Assembly (NCBI GenBank): GCA_902569725.1
Contig: CACFVG010000001.1
Span: 29,554-93,553 of the forward strand
Length of the DNA: 64,000 bases
From: an uncultured Pelagibacteraceae bacterium
GTDB lineage: Bacteria; Pseudomonadota; Alphaproteobacteria; Pelagibacterales; Pelagibacteraceae
Reading direction: 5' to 3'
The notes under the pieces were generated by a model, which was not told the DNA's origin, ran no database searches, and worked only from the letters and a program-made list of their open reading frames with translations. Positions 17,007 through 26,593 of the stretch are shown here, piece by piece (positions within the stretch are counted from its first letter, which is position 1; every line of letters begins with the position of its first letter). The translations under genes and the position numbers were made by a program.

Positions 17007-18326
17007 ATGAGTAAAAACCCAGAAACTATAGCTTTGCATGGTGGTGACTATAGAAGTGATCCAGCTACTACAGCTGTAGCAGTACCATTGTATAGAACGA
17101 CTTCGTATCAATTTAATGACACAGGTCATGCAGCAAATTTATTTGCACTTAAAGAATTTGGAAACATTTATACAAGAATAATGAATCCAACTAACGATGT
17201 TTTAGAAAAAAGAGTTGCGGCTCTTGAAGGTGGTTTGGCTGCATTAACAGTAGGTTCAGGGCAGGCTGCTTCAACATTTGCTATTATGAATGTATGCCAA
17301 TCTGGTGATAATTTTATAAGTTCAACAGATTTGTATGGAGGAACTGTTAACTTATTTACACACACATTAAAAAAACTAGGTATTGAATGCAGATATGCAG
17401 ACCCAGCTGATCCAAAAAATTTTGAAAAACTTATCGATGAAAAAACAAGATGTTTTTATGCGGAAACATTACCAAATCCTTATCTAAGAGTATTTCCAAT
17501 TAAAGAAGTAGCTGACATTGGTAGAAAGCACAACATACCCTTAATAATGGATAACACGGCATCACCAGTTATTTGTAAGCCATTAGAACATGGCGCAGCA
17601 GTTGTCGTTCATTCATTAACTAAATTTATTGGTGGTCATGGAACTGTAATTGGTGGTTGTTTAGTAGACGGTGGAAACTTTGACTGGACAGCTGATCCAA
17701 AAAGACAACCTCTATTTAACGAACCAGATATGAGTTATGGTGGGGCTAAATGGGGTGAGGTTGTGCCTCAACTAACTGGAGCTAATGTATCTTTTGCTAT
17801 TAGAGCTAGAGTTTGTCTGCTAAGAGATTTAGGGGCACCATTAGCACCAGATAATGCATGGGGTATTATTCAAGGTTTAGAAACTGCTCCATTAAGAATG
17901 AAACAGCATTGTTCAAATGCTGAAAAAGCTGTTGATTTTTTAAAAAAACATAAAAATGTAGATAGAGTAATCTATCCAACTCTTCATGAAGGTGAGATAG
18001 CTGCTAGATCAAAAAAATACTTTAAAGGTGGTAATGGAGCCTTAGTAGGTATTGAGGTTAAAGGGGGTGTTGAAGCAGGTAAAAAATTTATTGAATCATT
18101 AAAAATGTTTTATCATGTTGCGAACATAGGCGACGCTAGAAGTTTAGCAATTCATCCAGCAACAACTACTCATAGCCAATTGACTGAGGAAGAGCTTTTA
18201 GCTGCAGGTGTAACACCTGGTTATGTAAGATTATCTATTGGTATTGAGCATCCTGACGATATTATTGCAGATTTAAATCAAGCTTTGAATCAATCAGGAA
18301 AACCTAACTTGAAAGCTGTTGGTTAG
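17007..18326 (+). CDS. O-acetylhomoserine sulfhydrylase-like PLP enzyme (paralog 2)
   Basis: ETIALHGGDYRSDPATTAVAVPLYRTTSY, MDNTASPVICKPLEHGAAVVVHSLTKFIGGHGT; SD ggagg. Confidence 0.92.
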   Translation: MSKNPETIALHGGDYRSDPATTAVAVPLYRTTSYQFNDTGHAANLFALKEFGNIYTRIMNPTNDVLEKRVAALEGGLAALTVGSGQAASTFAIMNVCQSGDNFISSTDLYGGTVNLFTHTLKKLGIECRYADPADPKNFEKLIDEKTRCFYAETLPNPYLRVFPIKEVADIGRKHNIPLIMDNTASPVICKPLEHGAAVVVHSLTKFIGGHGTVIGGCLVDGGNFDWTADPKRQPLFNEPDMSYGGAKWGEVVPQLTGANVSFAIRARVCLLRDLGAPLAPDNAWGIIQGLETAPLRMKQHCSNAEKAVDFLKKHKNVDRVIYPTLHEGEIAARSKKYFKGGNGALVGIEVKGGVEAGKKFIESLKMFYHVANIGDARSLAIHPATTTHSQLTEEELLAAGVTPGYVRLSIGIEHPDDIIADLNQALNQSGKPNLKAVG

Positions 18327-19329
18327 AATTTAGATAAAGTAGATAAACTGAAGAGCTAACTAAAAATATTGAACTTAATTGGTGCATAGATGCTAAGTAA
18401 ATCTGTGCACCATAAATTAAAGTGAATATACCCAAAATAATTTGAACAAATAAAAAAATTCCAACAACATTTATTGCTAAATATAAATTTGTTAATTTCC
18501 TTCTATAAATGCTAATTATTAAAAAAAGAAAAAATATAAGAATTACATAAGCAAAATTTCTGTGCATGAACTGAACAAGAGATGGGTCGCTAAAAGCAGA
18601 AACTTTAAATAGGTTAACAATATTATTATCATCAGGAAAATAAGATGAACCCATTAATGGCCAAGAATTATAAATTTGCCCTGCATCCATACCTGAAACA
18701 AAAGCACCAATTATAATTTGACAAAAAATAAATAATAAAAAAAATAAAGGTAAAAAAAAATTTATTTTACCATTTGTATTTTTATTAATTTTTAAAGTAA
18801 AATAATTCCATAATATTAAAGATAATATTAAAAAAGCTATTATCAGGTGAATAGATAAACGAAAATGACTTACATCAACTCTGTCAACTAAACCACTAGA
18901 TACCATATACCAGCCAATGAATCCTTGGAAACATATTAAAAAAAAAATAATATATAAATTTAATAATTTTTTAAAACCTTCTTTAAAAGTAAAAAATATT
19001 AATGGTAGTAAAAATAGTATACCTATAAGTCTTCCTAAAAATCTATGTCCCCACTCCCACCAAAAAATTACTTTGAATTCCTTCAAAGTCATATCGTAAT
19101 TTTGCTCGGTAAATTCTGGAATTTTTTTATATAAATCAAAATAATAAATCCAATCATTATTGTTTAAAGGTGGTAAAAATCCAGAAAAAAGTTGCCATTG
19201 TGTTATTGATAGTCCAGAATCGGTTAGCCTAGTCAGGCCACCAACAATAATCATAAATGAAATAATCCAAAACATTAAGCCTAACCAAAAAGAAATATAA
19301 TTTTTTATAATATTATTTTCTATGTACAT
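18304..19329 (-). CDS. ctaA: Heme A synthase (COX15/CtaA)
   Basis: IIVGGLTRLTDSGLSITQWQLFSGFLPPLN, WWEWGHRFLGRLIG, DVSHFRLSIHLIIAF. Confidence 0.95.
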   Translation of the reverse strand: MYIENNIIKNYISFWLGLMFWIISFMIIVGGLTRLTDSGLSITQWQLFSGFLPPLNNNDWIYYFDLYKKIPEFTEQNYDMTLKEFKVIFWWEWGHRFLGRLIGILFLLPLIFFTFKEGFKKLLNLYIIFFLICFQGFIGWYMVSSGLVDRVDVSHFRLSIHLIIAFLILSLILWNYFTLKINKNTNGKINFFLPLFFLLFIFCQIIIGAFVSGMDAGQIYNSWPLMGSSYFPDDNNIVNLFKVSAFSDPSLVQFMHRNFAYVILIFFLFLIISIYRRKLTNLYLAINVVGIFLFVQIILGIFTLIYGAQIYLASMHQLSSIFLVSSSVYLLYLNSNQQLSS

Positions 19330-19372
19330 ATTTAAATAAATATAATAATTATAGACTAATCCAACTGATTAA

Positions 19373-19663
19373 ATGTCGCCAATTAATAAAAAAAAATTAA
19401 TAAAATTAAGAAAACGTTTAGATAATTTAGATAATTCTTTTATAAAATTAGTTAAAAAGAGAACTTCAATAATCAAACAAGTTTTAAAAGTAAAAGAAAG
19501 TAAAAATCAAATTGTTGATAAAAAGAGAATAAAATTTATTCTTAATCAAGTAAGAAAAAAATCCATAAAAAACAAAATAGATCCTATAATTACTAATCGT
19601 ATTTGGAAAAGCATGATTTTATCATATATTGATTATGAAAAAAGAAATTTTAAAAAAAAATAA
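19373..19663 (+). CDS. Chorismate mutase domain protein
   Basis: LIKLRKRLDNLDNSFIKLVKKRTSIIKQVLKVKESKNQIVDKKRI AroQ-type helix pattern. Confidence 0.82.
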   Translation: MSPINKKKLIKLRKRLDNLDNSFIKLVKKRTSIIKQVLKVKESKNQIVDKKRIKFILNQVRKKSIKNKIDPIITNRIWKSMILSYIDYEKRNFKKK

Positions 19664-19855
19664 TTATTTACTATGAGGTGGAAGTTTTTTTTCAACAAAA
19701 GTTTCATGTTTTCTACTTGCTGGATTGTATTTTCTTGCTTTTAATTTAACTTTGGCCTTTTCACCACCAGCAGGTTTTTTTACATAATAAAAAAAAGGAC
19801 TATCAGGTTTTGATTCAGGAACAAGTCTTACTTTAACATGAGTTTTTTTTGCCAT
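19664..19855 (-). CDS. rpmG: 50S ribosomal protein L33
   Basis: MAKKTHVKVRLVPE...FFYYVKK...KARKYNPASRKHETFVEKKL. Confidence 0.9.
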   Translation of the reverse strand: MAKKTHVKVRLVPESKPDSPFFYYVKKPAGGEKAKVKLKARKYNPASRKHETFVEKKLPPHSK

Positions 19856-19856
19856 A

Positions 19857-20237
19857 CTAACCTAACTTTTTAATTTCTTTTGCTAAATTTGAAATTTTTT
19901 CAAGTTTAGATTTCAAATTATCTTTTGAAGTGTTTATAGATCTATTAGAATTTTCGTCAAGATTAAAAGAACTTTCATTTATTAAAAATTTCTTAACACC
20001 ATTTATAGTAAGCCCCTTCTCTTTTAATAAAAATCTAATTTTCTTTATCAATTCTATTGATTTTTTATCATAATATCTTCTTTTACCTGCAAAAATCTTA
20101 GGTTTGATCTGTTTAAATTCTTTTTCCCAATATCTTATAGTGTGTGTATTTAATTTTCCAGTTTTTGGATTTATTAAATTGAGATCCTTGGCTACCTCTC
20201 CTATCGATTTATAAGCATTATCATGTTTCTGACTCAT
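19857..20237 (-). CDS. MerR family transcriptional regulator
   Basis: YKSIGEVAKDLNL...THTIRYWEKEFKQIKPKIFAGKRRYYDKKSIELIKKIRFLLKEKGLTI. Confidence 0.92.
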   Translation of the reverse strand: MSQKHDNAYKSIGEVAKDLNLINPKTGKLNTHTIRYWEKEFKQIKPKIFAGKRRYYDKKSIELIKKIRFLLKEKGLTINGVKKFLINESSFNLDENSNRSINTSKDNLKSKLEKISNLAKEIKKLG

Positions 20238-20526
20238 AATTTTTGTTAATTGTTTTTTTTAATTCTTTTGAAGCTTTAAATAAAATAACTTTCCTTTGTG
20301 ATATAATTTTTTTTTCCTTTGTTTTGGGGTTTCTACCAATTCTACTTTTTTTAACTCTCACATGGAAAGTTCCAAATTTTGCAATTTTTACTTTATTACT
20401 TTTTTTTAAATTACTAAAAATAATCTCAAAAAAATCTTCTAAAATATTTTCTGAAATTTTTTTTGAATAACCTATTTGCATATATATTGAATTAATAATT
20501 TCTTCTTTTGTTAAGTTGATTCTCAT
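20221..20526 (-). CDS. ihfA: Integration host factor alpha subunit
   Basis: HU/IHF fold: KVKIAKFGTFHVRVKKSRIGRNPKTKEKKIISQRKVILFKASKELK. Confidence 0.88.
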   Translation of the reverse strand: MRINLTKEEIINSIYMQIGYSKKISENILEDFFEIIFSNLKKSNKVKIAKFGTFHVRVKKSRIGRNPKTKEKKIISQRKVILFKASKELKKTINKNYESET

Positions 20527-20529
20527 ATA

Positions 20530-21537
20530 TTAATTTATACTATTTTTTATTTTATCAATTAAGTTGTTTTTGACAATTTTTTCACATACAGATAATGAAT
20601 TAGCAAAGCCAACAAAATCAGTTCCACCATGGCTTTTAATAACTGGGGAATCTAAACCTAATAAAATTGCACCATTGTATAATCTGGGGTCTAATTTTTT
20701 TTTAAATTTTTTCAAACTATTTGCAGAGATTAATGATCCTAATTTTCCTAATACAGAACTTTTCATAGCATCTTTTAATTCACTTGTTATAAAATTTGCT
20801 GTCCCCTCAGCAGTTTTTAAAGCTACATTACCAGTAAAACCATCTGCAACAACTACATTTACATTTCCATCCATTATATGATTTCCTTCTATGAATCCTT
20901 TAAATTCAAAATCTTCATAAATAATTTGATTCAATTTTTGATACGTTTCTTTAATTACATCATTACCTTTAAGTTCTTCAGATCCAATGTTTAATAAAGC
21001 AACTTTAGCTCGTTCTTCCGGAAATAAGGATTTAAATAATGATGAGCCCATTATAGCAAAATCAATTAAATTTTTGTCACTACATTCAATATTTGCACCT
21101 AGATCAAGTACTACACTCATACCTTTTTTACTAGGCCATAAACCCGATAGTGCGGGTTTATCTATATTTTCAATCATTTTTAAATTTAATTTTGCAATCA
21201 CTAAAAGAGCTGCAGTGTTGCCCGCTGAAATTACTATATCTGATGATTTATTTTTTACACTTTCTATAGCTAGCCACATACTTGTTTTCTTACCTCTCTT
21301 CGCAGCAGTGAAAGCACTATCTTCACCTTTGATTTTTTCATTTGTATGAATTACTTCGATAAAATTTTTGTCTATAGACTTTTTTTTTATCAAAGGATCG
21401 ATAATATTTTTATCTCCAAATAATTTATAAAAAACATTATTATCTTTTTTGTGATGAAGCTCTATACCATCAATAATTTTATAAGGTGCATTATCGCCAC
21501 CCATTGCATCGACTGCAATTGTAATGAATTTTTTCAT
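20530..21537 (-). CDS. plsX: Phosphate acyltransferase PlsX
   Basis: ITIAVDAMGGDNAP, SAGNTAALL, LGANIECSDKNLIDFAIMG, HGGTDFVGFANSL. Confidence 0.96.
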   Translation of the reverse strand: MKKFITIAVDAMGGDNAPYKIIDGIELHHKKDNNVFYKLFGDKNIIDPLIKKKSIDKNFIEVIHTNEKIKGEDSAFTAAKRGKKTSMWLAIESVKNKSSDIVISAGNTAALLVIAKLNLKMIENIDKPALSGLWPSKKGMSVVLDLGANIECSDKNLIDFAIMGSSLFKSLFPEERAKVALLNIGSEELKGNDVIKETYQKLNQIIYEDFEFKGFIEGNHIMDGNVNVVVADGFTGNVALKTAEGTANFITSELKDAMKSSVLGKLGSLISANSLKKFKKKLDPRLYNGAILLGLDSPVIKSHGGTDFVGFANSLSVCEKIVKNNLIDKIKNSIN

Positions 21538-21544
21538 TAAAAAA

Positions 21545-21724
21545 TTATTCTTTCGGGTCTATTACTTGTCGCCCTTTATAAAAACCAGTTTTTAGATCCA
21601 TATGATGGGATAAACGATACTCTCCAGATTTTTTATCTTCAATAATATTTTTTGAAGAAAATTTAATGTGAGATCTTCTCTTGCCCGCTCTTGATCTAGT
21701 TGTTTTACGTTTTGGTACAGCCAT
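21545..21724 (-). CDS. rpmF: 50S ribosomal protein L32
   Basis: Minus-strand translation [59 protein letters not shown]; 59 aa, missing from the ORF track. Confidence 0.93.
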   Translation of the reverse strand: MAVPKRKTTRSRAGKRRSHIKFSSKNIIEDKKSGEYRLSHHMDLKTGFYKGRQVIDPKE

Positions 21725-21726
21725 AA

Positions 21727-22200
21727 TTAAAATTTAAGACTTATTACCTCTTTTGTAAAATAATTAAAAGAGTTTTTTGTTAAATACAATATATATTTAT
21801 CAAAATAACTTACAAAAAATGACGATTCTTTATTAACATCAATAAAATTGGAAAAGATTTTGTTTTTTGATCTTAAATCTAGATTTTCCCATAATTCAAC
21901 TTTATTAATTAATGTATGCATTAAATTTACATATTCTTTCATTTTTTTATTTACAGAGGCATCGCCATAGCCAATTTCTCTTATACTTAGCTCTATTTGC
22001 TTAAATATATAATCATATAAATTTTGAAGGTTTTCTTTTGAGCTTTGATTTTTGTATAATTTTAAAAAGAATGCAAAATGAAAGAAAAATATTATTAATC
22101 TATCAGAAAAACTTTCATTGTTAGGTATATTTTTATATAGTGTTTTATTTCTAGTTAATTTTATTAAATTATTGTAAATATTCAGAAAGTTATTTTTCAT
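21727..22200 (-). CDS. Ubiquinol-cytochrome c chaperone family protein
   Basis: [27 protein letters not shown] motif. Confidence 0.75.
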   Translation of the reverse strand: MKNNFLNIYNNLIKLTRNKTLYKNIPNNESFSDRLIIFFFHFAFFLKLYKNQSSKENLQNLYDYIFKQIELSIREIGYGDASVNKKMKEYVNLMHTLINKVELWENLDLRSKNKIFSNFIDVNKESSFFVSYFDKYILYLTKNSFNYFTKEVISLKF

Positions 22201-22662
22201 ATGAAATATATATTAATATTATTACTTTTTTTTACATTAAGTTGTTCAGTAAATAAAGTTAAGAATAATCACGGTGTTTTATCATTAGAAAACAAAATCA
22301 ATAAAATTATAATAAATAAATCAAATACAAATGATATTGTTAGTATATTTGGTCCTCCTTCAACAAAAAGCTCTTTTGATAATAATGTTTGGATATATAT
22401 AGAAAGAAAAAAAGCAAATCGCTCTATTTTTAGATTAGGAAATAAAAAAATAGTAAAAAATAATGTTGCTATATTGGAAATAGATAATAAGGGTATATTA
22501 AAAAAAAAAAAAATTTATGATTTAAATAAAATGAATAAATATAAATTTTCAAAAAATACTACAGAAAATACTTATAAAAAAGATTCTTATATTTATGGTG
22601 TACTGACGAGTTTAAGAGAAAAAATAAACGCTCCAGCTAAAAGAAAAAAAGTTTCTAAATAA
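22201..22662 (+). CDS. Outer membrane assembly lipoprotein BamE/SmpA-OmlA family
   Basis: Lipobox LLFFTLSCS; VSIFGPPSTKSSFDNNVWIYIERKK typical SmpA/OmlA pattern. Confidence 0.82.
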   Translation: MKYILILLLFFTLSCSVNKVKNNHGVLSLENKINKIIINKSNTNDIVSIFGPPSTKSSFDNNVWIYIERKKANRSIFRLGNKKIVKNNVAILEIDNKGILKKKKIYDLNKMNKYKFSKNTTENTYKKDSYIYGVLTSLREKINAPAKRKKVSK

Positions 22663-22664
22663 AA

Positions 22665-24770
22665 TTATCCTGCAATAACTGCCAAAAGTAATAATGCAAC
22701 AATATTAGTAATTTTTATCATAGGGTTTACTGCTGGGCCCGCTGTATCTTTATAAGGATCTCCAACAGTATCTCCAGTTACTGCAGCTTTGTGAGCTTCC
22801 GAACCTTTTCCTCCATAATTACCATCTTCAATATATTTTTTTGCATTATCCCAAGCTCCACCTCCAGCTGTCATCGATATGGCAACAAATAGTCCTGTAA
22901 TAATTACTCCTAATAGCATAGCTCCAACAGAGGATAATGCTGCTACCTGACCACCTATAGGTAAAATAAATAAATATAAAACAATTGGAGATAACACTGG
23001 TAGTAAAGAAGGAATTATCATTTCCTTTATTGCAGCCTTTGTCAGTAAATCAACCAATTTTCCATAATCAGGTTTTGCTTTTCTTTTCATTATACCTGGA
23101 ATTTTTTTAAATTGTCTTCTAACTTCAACTACAACAGCACCACCTGCTCTACCAACAGCTTGCATTCCCATTGAACCAAACAAATATGGAAGCATACCAC
23201 CAACTAATAATCCAACGACAACAAAAGGGTTGGATAAGTCAAATGTTACAACAATTCCTTCTAACTTTGATCCTGCAACTTTTGAAAAATGTTTAATATC
23301 TTCTGTGTAAGCAGCAAATAATACTAAAGCTCCTAAACCTGCTGATCCGATTGCATAACCTTTCGTAACAGCTTTAGTTGTATTTCCTACAGCATCTAAT
23401 GCGTCAGTAGTTTTCCTAACGTTTTTTGGTAAATTAGACATTTCAGCTATTCCTCCTGCATTATCTGTTACAGGTCCATATGCGTCTAGAGCAACTACCA
23501 TTCCAGCCAGTGCTAGCATTGTTGTTACAGCGATTGCTATACCAAAAAGTCCAGCAATATAATTTGTTAATAATATTCCACCGACAATAATTAAAGCTGG
23601 AATTGCTGTAGCTTCCATAGAAACAGCTAAACCTTGAATTACATTTGTACCATGGCCTGTTGTAGAAGATGAAGCAACACTTTTTACTGGCCTATAATTT
23701 GTACCAGTATAGTATTCAGTTACCCATATTAATAATCCTGTTATAACCAAACCTATTACACCACATATATATAAACTCATTCCTGTAAATGATTTATTAG
23801 AAATTGCGTAGGTATTTTCTAATCCTAAAACATAATCTGTAATTGGATATAAAATTATTAGTGATGTTAGAGCTGTAACAATAAAACCTTTATATAATGC
23901 AGCCATAATATTTTTTGATTTACCCAATTTAACAAAAAATGTTCCAATGATGGATGTTAATATGCAAGCACCACCAATAGATAATGGATAAACCATCATA
24001 TTAAGATCACCATGAAAAAATATTGAAGATAAAACCATAGTAGCAACTATTGTAACTGCGTAAGTTTCAAATAAATCAGCTGCCATACCAGCACAATCAC
24101 CTACATTGTCGCCTACGTTATCTGCTATAACTGCAGGATTTCTTGGATCATCTTCTGGAATACCTGCTTCTACTTTTCCAACTAAATCAGCGCCTACATC
24201 TGCTCCTTTAGTAAATATACCACCTCCAAGTCTTGCAAAAATAGAAATTAATGAAGCACCAAAACCTAGCGCAACTAAAGCATTTACTATTTCTCTTTCA
24301 TCAACACCATATGATAATAATAAATAATAATAAACGGCAATTGATAAAAGAGCTAAACCAGCAACCAACATTCCTGTTACAGCTCCAGATTTAAATGCAA
24401 TTGAAAGACCTTGTGATAATCCTTTTCTTGATGCTTCTGCAGTTCTTACGTTTGCTTGGACTGATACAAGCATTCCTACATATCCAGCAATTCCTGATAA
24501 TGTTGCACCAATTAAATAACCTAGGCCTACTAAAATACTAAATGAAAAACTAATTATAACTAAAACAACCACACCAACGATCGCAATAGTTTTATATTGT
24601 CTGTTTAAATATGCTTTAGCTCCAATTTGTATTGCAGATGCTATTTCTTGCATCTTATTATTACCGGCACTAGCACTTAAAATATTTTTACCTGTGAAAA
24701 AGCCATAAATGATTGATAATAAACCTGCTAATATAATAAGTTGAAGTATATTTGATGCTGAAGCTTCCAT
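22665..24770 (-). CDS. hppA: Membrane-bound proton-translocating pyrophosphatase
   Basis: [66 protein letters not shown]. Confidence 0.97.
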   Translation of the reverse strand: MEASASNILQLIILAGLLSIIYGFFTGKNILSASAGNNKMQEIASAIQIGAKAYLNRQYKTIAIVGVVVLVIISFSFSILVGLGYLIGATLSGIAGYVGMLVSVQANVRTAEASRKGLSQGLSIAFKSGAVTGMLVAGLALLSIAVYYYLLLSYGVDEREIVNALVALGFGASLISIFARLGGGIFTKGADVGADLVGKVEAGIPEDDPRNPAVIADNVGDNVGDCAGMAADLFETYAVTIVATMVLSSIFFHGDLNMMVYPLSIGGACILTSIIGTFFVKLGKSKNIMAALYKGFIVTALTSLIILYPITDYVLGLENTYAISNKSFTGMSLYICGVIGLVITGLLIWVTEYYTGTNYRPVKSVASSSTTGHGTNVIQGLAVSMEATAIPALIIVGGILLTNYIAGLFGIAIAVTTMLALAGMVVALDAYGPVTDNAGGIAEMSNLPKNVRKTTDALDAVGNTTKAVTKGYAIGSAGLGALVLFAAYTEDIKHFSKVAGSKLEGIVVTFDLSNPFVVVGLLVGGMLPYLFGSMGMQAVGRAGGAVVVEVRRQFKKIPGIMKRKAKPDYGKLVDLLTKAAIKEMIIPSLLPVLSPIVLYLFILPIGGQVAALSSVGAMLLGVIITGLFVAISMTAGGGAWDNAKKYIEDGNYGGKGSEAHKAAVTGDTVGDPYKDTAGPAVNPMIKITNIVALLLLAVIAG

Positions 24771-24854
24771 AATTCCTTTAATTGTTAGTTAAAATTAGTA
24801 AATATTAAAAATCGGACATTACAAAAAAAGAAATAAAAGGCAATATTTAACTTA

Positions 24855-25814
24855 TCAAAACTTATGTGAATAACCTTTAAATTTGCTAAGATTTATAGGC
24901 TTATTGTCCAGTTTTATCAAATTTTTTTTATAACCATTATTTATTTTACCTATTATTGTGAATTTTTGATTCATTCTTTTCTCAACTGACCTAATTAATA
25001 ATCGCTTTTTTTGAGGAGCTGTGAATAATATTTGATAGTCATCACCATTAAATAGATGTTGTGATTTTAATTTTTTATACTTTTTTAAATAAAATTCTAA
25101 GTTTTTAGATATTGGAATTTTATTGACATTGATATCAAATGACAATTTTTGCTTATTAATAAGTTTATTCATATCAACAATTAAACCATCTGAAATATCC
25201 ATAGATGTATTAGCAAAATTATGCATTTCGTTATAAATTTTATAAGGCAAATTTGGACAATAAAATTGATTAACAAAATATTTTTTTAATTTCGAGCTAA
25301 TTTTAATATTATTTTTAATTATATTAAGTCCAATAAAACTATCTCCTATATTTCCCGTAACATATATATCATCATTTAATCTCGCTTTATTTCTTTCAAT
25401 AATTTTGTTTGAAAAACCAATACTTGTTATAGAAAATGAAACTTTATTAGAATTAGTAGTGTCGCCACCTGATAATTTTAAATTATATTTTCTTTGTTCT
25501 TGATTTAATGATTTTGAAATCATTTTTAGATTTTTTTTTGTAAATTGACTTTTACTCCCACTACCCGAAATAAAATAGTATTCAGGTTTAACGCCTTTTG
25601 CTATTAAGTCAGAAATTGAAGATCTAATAATTTTTTTTATAACTAAGTTTGGATATTTAAAGTTAGGAAAATGCACACCTTCATTATAAGTGTCGATTGA
25701 TACTACTAACTTATTTTTCTTATCAAAAAAAACATCATCATTTAACTTTTTAGCGTTGGGATTATTATTAGAGATTTTTTGAAAATATTTTTTTATTAGT
25801 TCAAATTCATCCAT
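24855..25814 (-). CDS. thiL: Thiamine-monophosphate kinase
   Basis: SISDLIAKGVKPEYYF, GGDTTNSNKVSFSITSIG, SMDISDGLIVDMNKL, HLFNGDDYQILFTAP. Confidence 0.9.
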   Translation of the reverse strand: MDEFELIKKYFQKISNNNPNAKKLNDDVFFDKKNKLVVSIDTYNEGVHFPNFKYPNLVIKKIIRSSISDLIAKGVKPEYYFISGSGSKSQFTKKNLKMISKSLNQEQRKYNLKLSGGDTTNSNKVSFSITSIGFSNKIIERNKARLNDDIYVTGNIGDSFIGLNIIKNNIKISSKLKKYFVNQFYCPNLPYKIYNEMHNFANTSMDISDGLIVDMNKLINKQKLSFDINVNKIPISKNLEFYLKKYKKLKSQHLFNGDDYQILFTAPQKKRLLIRSVEKRMNQKFTIIGKINNGYKKNLIKLDNKPINLSKFKGYSHKF

Positions 25815-26211
25815 TAGAATTTCTTATTTTCTTTGATATTTTGTCTAATAAAGCATTTAAATATTTAGTTTGACCGTCTTCTATAAAAAAATTAGAAGCT
25901 CTTAAGTATTCATTTATAATAATTTTTGAAGATATTTTTGGTTTATATAAAAATTCAAATATTGCACTTTTAACTATTACTTGGAAAACTTTATCTAATT
26001 TTTTTAAATCTAAATCTGTATTAAGATGATTTGATATTTCATCATTGATTACATCATCTCTTTCAATAGTTCCATTAACTACATCTTTAATAAATTTTTT
26101 AAATCTATGTTTTGGAAAAGTTAAATTTTCATCTTCATTAAAATATTTTCCATAAAGTTTTTGGATTACTATTACTCTAGGGTTATTTTTTGGAGTATAT
26201 TGTAATGTCAT
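25807..26211 (-). CDS. nusB: Transcription antitermination protein NusB
   Basis: Position between thiL and ribH; C-term KSAIFEFLYKPKISSKIIINEYLRASNFF.. Confidence 0.8.
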   Translation of the reverse strand: MTLQYTPKNNPRVIVIQKLYGKYFNEDENLTFPKHRFKKFIKDVVNGTIERDDVINDEISNHLNTDLDLKKLDKVFQVIVKSAIFEFLYKPKISSKIIINEYLRASNFFIEDGQTKYLNALLDKISKKIRNSNG

Positions 26212-26212
26212 A

Positions 26213-26593
26213 TTATTGAGATAGTATTGAAATTACTGCTTTAGCTGCTTCTTTTCCTTTTTTTCCTCTAGCCTTAGCTTGTTTCATATTTAGACAAGTT
26301 ATAATTCCATTACCTATTGGTTTTTTACTATCTATAGATAAACTCATTATCGCTTGGGTTGATGCGCTTGAAATAAAATCAAAATGGGGAGTTTCACCTT
26401 TAATAACACAACCTAATGCAATAAATGCATCATATTTTTTAATATTTTTTGAAATAGTTATAGGAATTTCAAAAACTCCAGGAACTCTGATTATCCTTAC
26501 TGAAAAGTTATTTAAGTTATTTTTTGCACTTTTTAACAATAATGAAGAAATATCTTCATAATAATCTGCTAATACAATTAATATTTTTTTCAT
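26213..26593 (-). CDS. ribH: 6,7-dimethyl-8-ribityllumazine synthase
   Basis: RVPGVFEIPITISKNIKKYDAFIALGCVIKGETPHFDFISSASTQAIM, PIGNGIITC. Confidence 0.93.
   Translation of the reverse strand: MKKILIVLADYYEDISSLLLKSAKNNLNNFSVRIIRVPGVFEIPITISKNIKKYDAFIALGCVIKGETPHFDFISSASTQAIMSLSIDSKKPIGNGIITCLNMKQAKARGKKGKEAAKAVISILSQ

Noticed and set aside
20564-21349. Plus-strand ORFs over plsX
   Set aside because: Antisense shadows of plsX; low-complexity translations.
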